This document shows, piece after piece, positions 60,263 to 64,000 of a DNA stretch of 64,000 nucleotides. The notes beneath the pieces are model-generated. The model had not been told where the DNA came from. It saw only the letters and a program-made list of their open reading frames with translations, and made no database searches. Position numbers and translations under genes: made by a program. Each line of letters starts with the position of its first letter. Positions within the stretch are counted from its first letter, which is position 1. Source of the DNA: Moniliophthora roreri (lineage: Eukaryota > Basidiomycota > Agaricomycetes > Agaricales > Marasmiaceae); assembly GCA_001466705.2 (NCBI GenBank), contig LATX02000123.1:186001-250000 (forward strand), given 5' to 3'.

Positions 60263-61674
60263 ATGCCCATTTGCACAACATGCACTCACTGGACTCCGTA
60301 TCTCTACACCGTATACCAATCAGCATATAACATGAGGCTCGAGCAATGCGTGTGTATTCCGCTTTCGACTAAGGGTTGAACTGACGTCCTCCAAAATCGA
60401 CAGTCCCAGTGTCATGCTTTCGCTGACCCATACGTCGAACATGACACTTTAACATTGTTGATTGACTTGATATTGCTCAAGAGGGGCGTATACCGCCATT
60501 TACTCTACAACCGCGGCGCGAAACCAAGAAGGGCTGTGGAGAAGGAGAGGAGCAACGACAAGGATAGTACGAGGCGCGGAGCAGATTCACGAAGGAACAG
60601 GGTATGGAATGAGGTGGAGATGGTAAGGGATATTCCGGGCTCAATGTTTGCAGAAAGTGAAAGATTCCTCATCTCGTGAATAGTCACGGTGGGCTCTGGT
60701 GCTTCGTTTGGGATTCATGCTTGTTTTCGTGGACGCGTGTGCGTGAATTGCCTTTCTTTTCTGATTAACTCGCTGACGATCATTTATGATCTCTCTAGTC
60801 ATTCGTTGGAGTTATTTGAGTATGCGTTCTCTACCATACACAAAGCAAAGGAGTCAGTATTCAGTGTCGTTTATATTATGCAGACTCTGGGCACTCCCCA
60901 ACGCTCTCTCCGTGGTCATTGGACACCATCGACTCGTTCGCGAAGACTTTCGTTGGATGTTTGGCTGGTATGAACTTGATTCTTAACCCATCGCTTTTGT
61001 TGACGTGTAATACCAGAAACCGTTGCATTTCATGCTGGAATCCTGGTGTCTTGCTATCTCCTGAAAAAAGGGCTTAATATGTATCAAAGTCTGATAAAGC
61101 CATGGAGACAGCTCGGGAGAAAAGGAGCAAGTAGCGAAACAGACATCAAAAGAGAATTTAGGTGTGCCACGTCCGTGATATTGCCCTCTCGAGAAACTAA
61201 CATTATAACCTCAGATATTCCCTAGTACCTCTTGCATTGTTCTACTCTTCGTTGACGAAACTTTTCCTCCTTTTCCTCCTCACCATTTGGCGTCCATCGA
61301 AGTCTCCGTCAGGTTCTACCACACTCATTCAACAACCACTACCATGGAATGATTCTGGCTGGTCCACGCTGGATAAAGTTTCAGATCTGCTGGAATTCCT
61401 GAATGATGATAAGCTCGACAAAGAATGGATTGTGAGGAATGTGTTAGGTGGTATGTCTGCCGGATTTGGGCTTCGTGGTGCGTCCTATTGCAGGGTGTTG
61501 AATGGAGTTCCGCTGAATTTGGGTTCACTAGTGATACTTGATTCGCATCCTGCTTTCACCACCGTGATCATTCTAATTGGTTGGGCTACGAAGACAGCCA
61601 TGGCTCGGTTGGTTGGGAGCTGGGTCGGTGGAAATCAGAAGGCTGAACAATGGATGGCGTACAGCATACCATAA
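60263..61674 (+). CDS. ARV1: ARV1 sterol/lipid homeostasis protein
   Basis: Eight exons (60263-60349, 60404-60622, 60684-60738, 60799-60819, 60884-60967, 61017-61161, 61215-61477, 61532-61674) join to exactly 236 residues. ARV1 is an ER membrane protein needed for sterol distribution and GPI-anchor synthesis. The N-terminal ARV1 homology domain has the zinc-binding pair CTTC (residues 4-7) and CSQC (29-32), then FADPYVEHD and LILLKRGVYRHLLYNR. Membrane segments follow: LRLGFMLVFVDAFIRW, CLAETVAFHAGILVSCYLL, PLALFYSSLTKLFLLFLLTIW. The C-terminus has VRNVLGGMSAGFGLRVILD, FTTVIILIGWATKTA and AYSIP. An upstream in-frame ATG at 60194 would add 23 residues, but 60263 matches the usual start before the first CxxC. 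It converges on the small heat-shock gene. Confidence 0.9.
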
Positions 61675-61818
61675 TACGTCAGGTGAATTCCGGTTTCAAT
61701 AACCACACTGAGCTAACTCTTCCTAAAGTGTGAGATATAAAAACCAGTCTTATTGTATGGATGGATTATTTTACACGCATGCGAATTCAAGAGATATCGT
61801 AAAGGACGTAAAGAGCAT

Positions 61819-62405
61819 TCAAGAGATGGTGATCCTCTTCGGGGCAGCTTCCTTGCCTGCTTTAGGGAACGTAACAGTAAGGATCCCGTTCTCCAGTGAT
61901 GCCTTGATTTCCTCTTCCTAAACGGTTCTGTTAGTAGGATTCTCGGGCCTAAGTGAATTCATCACGCACATTGACACCCTGAGGAAGTCTCAGTGTCCTC
62001 GAGAACTTGCCAAACCTTCGTTCCCGAACGGCGTATCCGTCTTTCTGATGCTCCTGCGAGATCTTCGACTCTCCGGTAATGGCGAGGCGACCATCGCGTG
62101 CGTCGATTTGGACATCTTCCTTCTTCAGCCCGGGAAGCTCGAAGGTAGCTGTCACGATGTTCTTCTCAGCGTCCCCATGCAGGTCCATTCTACGAACGAC
62201 AAAGTGTCAAATCTCGTGACATGGATAACAGGAACTGACCATACCTTGGGTTGAAGCCCTGAGCGACGACTGCATCAGCATTTGGACGGTGTGCGACCTG
62301 ACCGCCACTATCCTCTGAAGAGGTGTTACGAGGTGTTCGCGAAAAGAACTCGTCGAAGAAGCGGTCAAAGTTGTAGGAGGGTTCGTAGTAGTAGATGGAA
62401 GACAT
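61819..62405 (-). CDS. Small heat-shock protein (HSP20)
   Basis: Three minus-strand exons (62405-62245, 62189-61970, 61917-61819) give 159 residues. ATP-independent chaperone that holds unfolded proteins during stress. The N-terminus MSSIYYYEPSYNFDRFFDEF is the variable arm. The alpha-crystallin domain starts at RMDLHGDAEKNIVTATFELP, with LKKEDVQIDARDGRLAITGE, YAVRERRFGKFSRTLRLP, and after the second intron EEEIKASLENGILTVTFPK, which holds the conserved GxLxV-type motif (GILTV). The basic C-terminus ends in RITIS, an IxI-like tail. Length and domain order match fungal HSP16-20. The gene has heat-shock elements and a TATA box directly upstream. Confidence 0.95.
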
Positions 62406-62441
62406 GGCTAGTTGATGTAGACTGCTGTCTGCTGATACCAA

Positions 62442-62449
62442 ATTTATAT
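62442..62449 (-). promoter_or_regulatory. TATA box of H20 small heat-shock gene
   Basis: ATATAAAT on the minus strand lies about 37-44 bp upstream of the start codon at 62405 and just downstream of the heat-shock element. Confidence 0.6.
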
Positions 62450-62462
62450 CCATCGGTTTCTT

Positions 62463-62477
62463 CGAACATTCTTGAAC
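62463..62477 (-). promoter_or_regulatory. Heat-shock element (three perfect inverted units)
   Basis: Plus-strand reading is cGAAc aTTCt tGAAc: three contiguous five-base units in alternating orientation, the binding site for heat-shock factor trimers. It lies 58-72 bp upstream of the HSP20 start and ~15 bp upstream of its TATA box. Confidence 0.75.
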
Positions 62478-62524
62478 ATATACCAGTGACGTCGTCAGTG
62501 AAGCGAGTTCGTAGAAGGGGTCCG

Positions 62525-62539
62525 CGAATGTTCTGGAGT
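62525..62539 (-). promoter_or_regulatory. Second, partial heat-shock element
   Basis: cGAAt gTTCt gGAgt: two perfect units and one imperfect unit, about 50 bp upstream of the first element. It probably cooperates with it. Confidence 0.5.
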
Positions 62540-62549
62540 TCGGGGAACC

Positions 62550-62926
62550 CGATAGAATGACCTCTCTAAGCGGTAGCTGAACACACTTAGTTTCTCTACT
62601 ACGTTACCTCATCGTGTCTATAAGACAAACCTGGAACTACTTATCTTTCCTGGTTCGTCATCGAATCAGCGTTCAATGTTCAGCAGGCTATGCCGGGCGC
62701 TCGCTTTGTTGTCCCCACGGTCGCTGAAAACCGATGGACAGTGTGAATATCTTCGAAGTACCACACTTTGTGGATCATTCGAGGCGAATGCTAAACTATA
62801 TTAACTGCTGGCCTAAGTCATCGTCTCTATGGAAGGCGATAGATACATAGATGAAATCTGCCGGATTGGGGACATTGACAAACGACCTTATATTGACCCT
62901 CCGATCGACATTCCCTTTCCTTTCTC
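62550..62926. other. Divergent intergenic region
   Basis: This is the distal upstream region of HSP20 and the promoter of the plus-strand unknown gene. No coding signal was found apart from a frame overlapping the next gene's leader. Confidence 0.4.
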
Positions 62927-64000
62927 ATGTCGTTCGCATGGGGTTCTGAACATCAAACGCAGTTCAGACAATTCCTTGCAGCAAACACGTTTACCTCCGA
63001 AGTTGTGCAAGGAACCTCGTCGGTACCTTCAGACTCTGGTTTGGAAAAGCGGAAGCGATCCCCAATGCAGGACGATGTGGGGACAGCGAGCGCCGGTCCC
63101 AGTAGCAGTAGTAGTATTCGGACAGGGGAGGAGAGTTTACGGCCGAAAAGGACAAAGAAAGCCGTAACGGTTAAAACCGTACGTCGCCAATTTCAATCCT
63201 GTACCCGAACCCTCATAGCAGTTCTCATTTCATTATAGCCCAATCTCTACGAGAGCAGCGAAGCTTTATTGAACGCTCTCCAAACCGCCTTCAAGGACAG
63301 CGATAACGTCGTATTTGCAGGAAGCTTTCTCGTGTCGAACAATCCCCCATTACCGGACAAGCAACGAGTGCAGGCAGTAACGAACGAGATATGGCGGGCG
63401 ACTGGATATCGATTTACGTGCGTTACACGATCGTTTCTCGTCATTTAACGTCAGTCTTATTGATTCAATGCCCAGAGTGAAAGATCACCCTCGCACGAAA
63501 GAAGGTCATAAAACACGCCTCTGGTGTTCTCAAGATGAAATGAGAAAGCATAAGCCTCAGGCTAAAGCGCGTGTCTCGGCGGCAGGGGAGTCTTTGGCTA
63601 AAGCGCGATATCCATGTCGCAGCCGACTTTTCATTTCATCTCGGGAATGGAATTCATTTGGACAAAGCCTAGTTACCATTCGAATGCATCACCACTTTTC
63701 GCACGAGCCATACGATAGCGCATCGAGAGCTCCGGTACCTACCCCTGTAAATCCGCCGTGGGGTGACCCTGCCTGGCCTGGAGTACCTCCTGGCACCCAA
63801 ACGTTTCATCCGGACCTCACCTCACATCATCAGCACAGCTACGACTCTTATGATGGTTCAAGCAACCACTCGTCGATTACCGCAGTGGATAACGGAAGTT
63901 CGATGGAGTGGGAAGATGTTTCTGACGTAGAAGACCCTGTTGCTTTGAACGGAGGTGTCAATGAAGATTCGGAGCCCGATGAAGCACCTCTTCATACGAC
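62927..64000 (+). CDS. Uncharacterised protein, 3' end outside window
   Basis: Three exons are visible (62927-63178, 63239-63417, from 63476), all in frame. The N-terminal 85 residues are serine-rich with a basic patch (RPKRTKKAVTVK) resembling a nuclear localisation signal. The following part, from YESSEALLNALQTAFKDSDN through EIWRATGYRFTVKDHPRTKE to TRLWCSQDEMRKHK, looks like a folded domain. It resembles in layout the FAR1/WRKY-like DNA-binding modules of transposase-derived proteins, but I cannot confirm metal ligands. The rest is rich in Pro, His, Ser and acidic residues (WEDVSDVEDP) and open to the window edge. Family unknown. Confidence 0.6.

Noticed and set aside
1..64000. CRISPR arrays, tRNA or rRNA genes
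   Set aside because: No regularly spaced direct repeats and no cloverleaf-like or rRNA-like sequence was noticed. A tRNA scan was not possible by eye, so a missed tRNA cannot be excluded.

Overview
The window is nuclear DNA of a filamentous basidiomycete, most likely an Agaricomycete. The evidence is gene structure and content: almost every gene is cut by many GT-AG introns of 45-70 bp, and several families are typical of mushroom-forming fungi (a DUF6535 membrane protein, DUF1479, a fungal transketolase-like enzyme, and P450s of the kind usually annotated as O-methylsterigmatocystin-oxidoreductase-like). No CRISPR, operon, tRNA, rRNA, autonomous transposase or polyketide/peptide/terpene backbone enzyme was recognised.

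Layout. 0-14 kb is mostly single-copy genes: a DUF6535 gene entering from the left edge, an MFS transporter, an EXPERA/EBP-like membrane protein, a DUF4112 protein, cyanate hydratase, the complex II assembly factor SDHAF3/Sdh7 and a transketolase family enzyme. 14-23 kb is P450 block 1 on the minus strand: intact copy 1, decayed copy 2 cut by a 1-kb inverted-repeat element, and intact copy 3. 23-29.5 kb holds a gutted carboxylesterase, a ~200-bp fold-back hairpin, a secreted GH17 glucanase and GET4. 30-38.6 kb is P450 block 2 on the plus strand: intact 4, pseudogene 5, intact 6. 38.6-47.6 kb holds a DUF1479 oxygenase-like gene, a divergent, extremely intron-rich beta-tubulin, a small unknown gene and a serine-rich coiled-coil protein. 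49-60 kb is P450 block 3: tandem duplicates 7 and 8, inverted pseudogene 9, intact 10. The right edge has ARV1, a small heat-shock protein with a clear heat-shock promoter, and an unknown gene running out of the window.

Together, ten related P450 copies (seven apparently intact, three decayed) lie in three blocks between housekeeping genes. Each block has its own dead copy. Copies 7 and 8 share promoter-proximal DNA and an almost identical stretch that includes introns. This looks like birth-and-death expansion of a monooxygenase family more than a classical biosynthetic cluster. The P450s are ER-anchored enzymes with unknown substrates. The strongest leads are the expanding P450 array, the beta-tubulin with changed residues at the benzimidazole-binding site, the fold-back element, and the inverted-repeat element next to P450 copy 2. 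Coordinates given for spliced genes run from start codon to stop codon and include introns. Exon joins were made by eye from splice consensus and reading frame.
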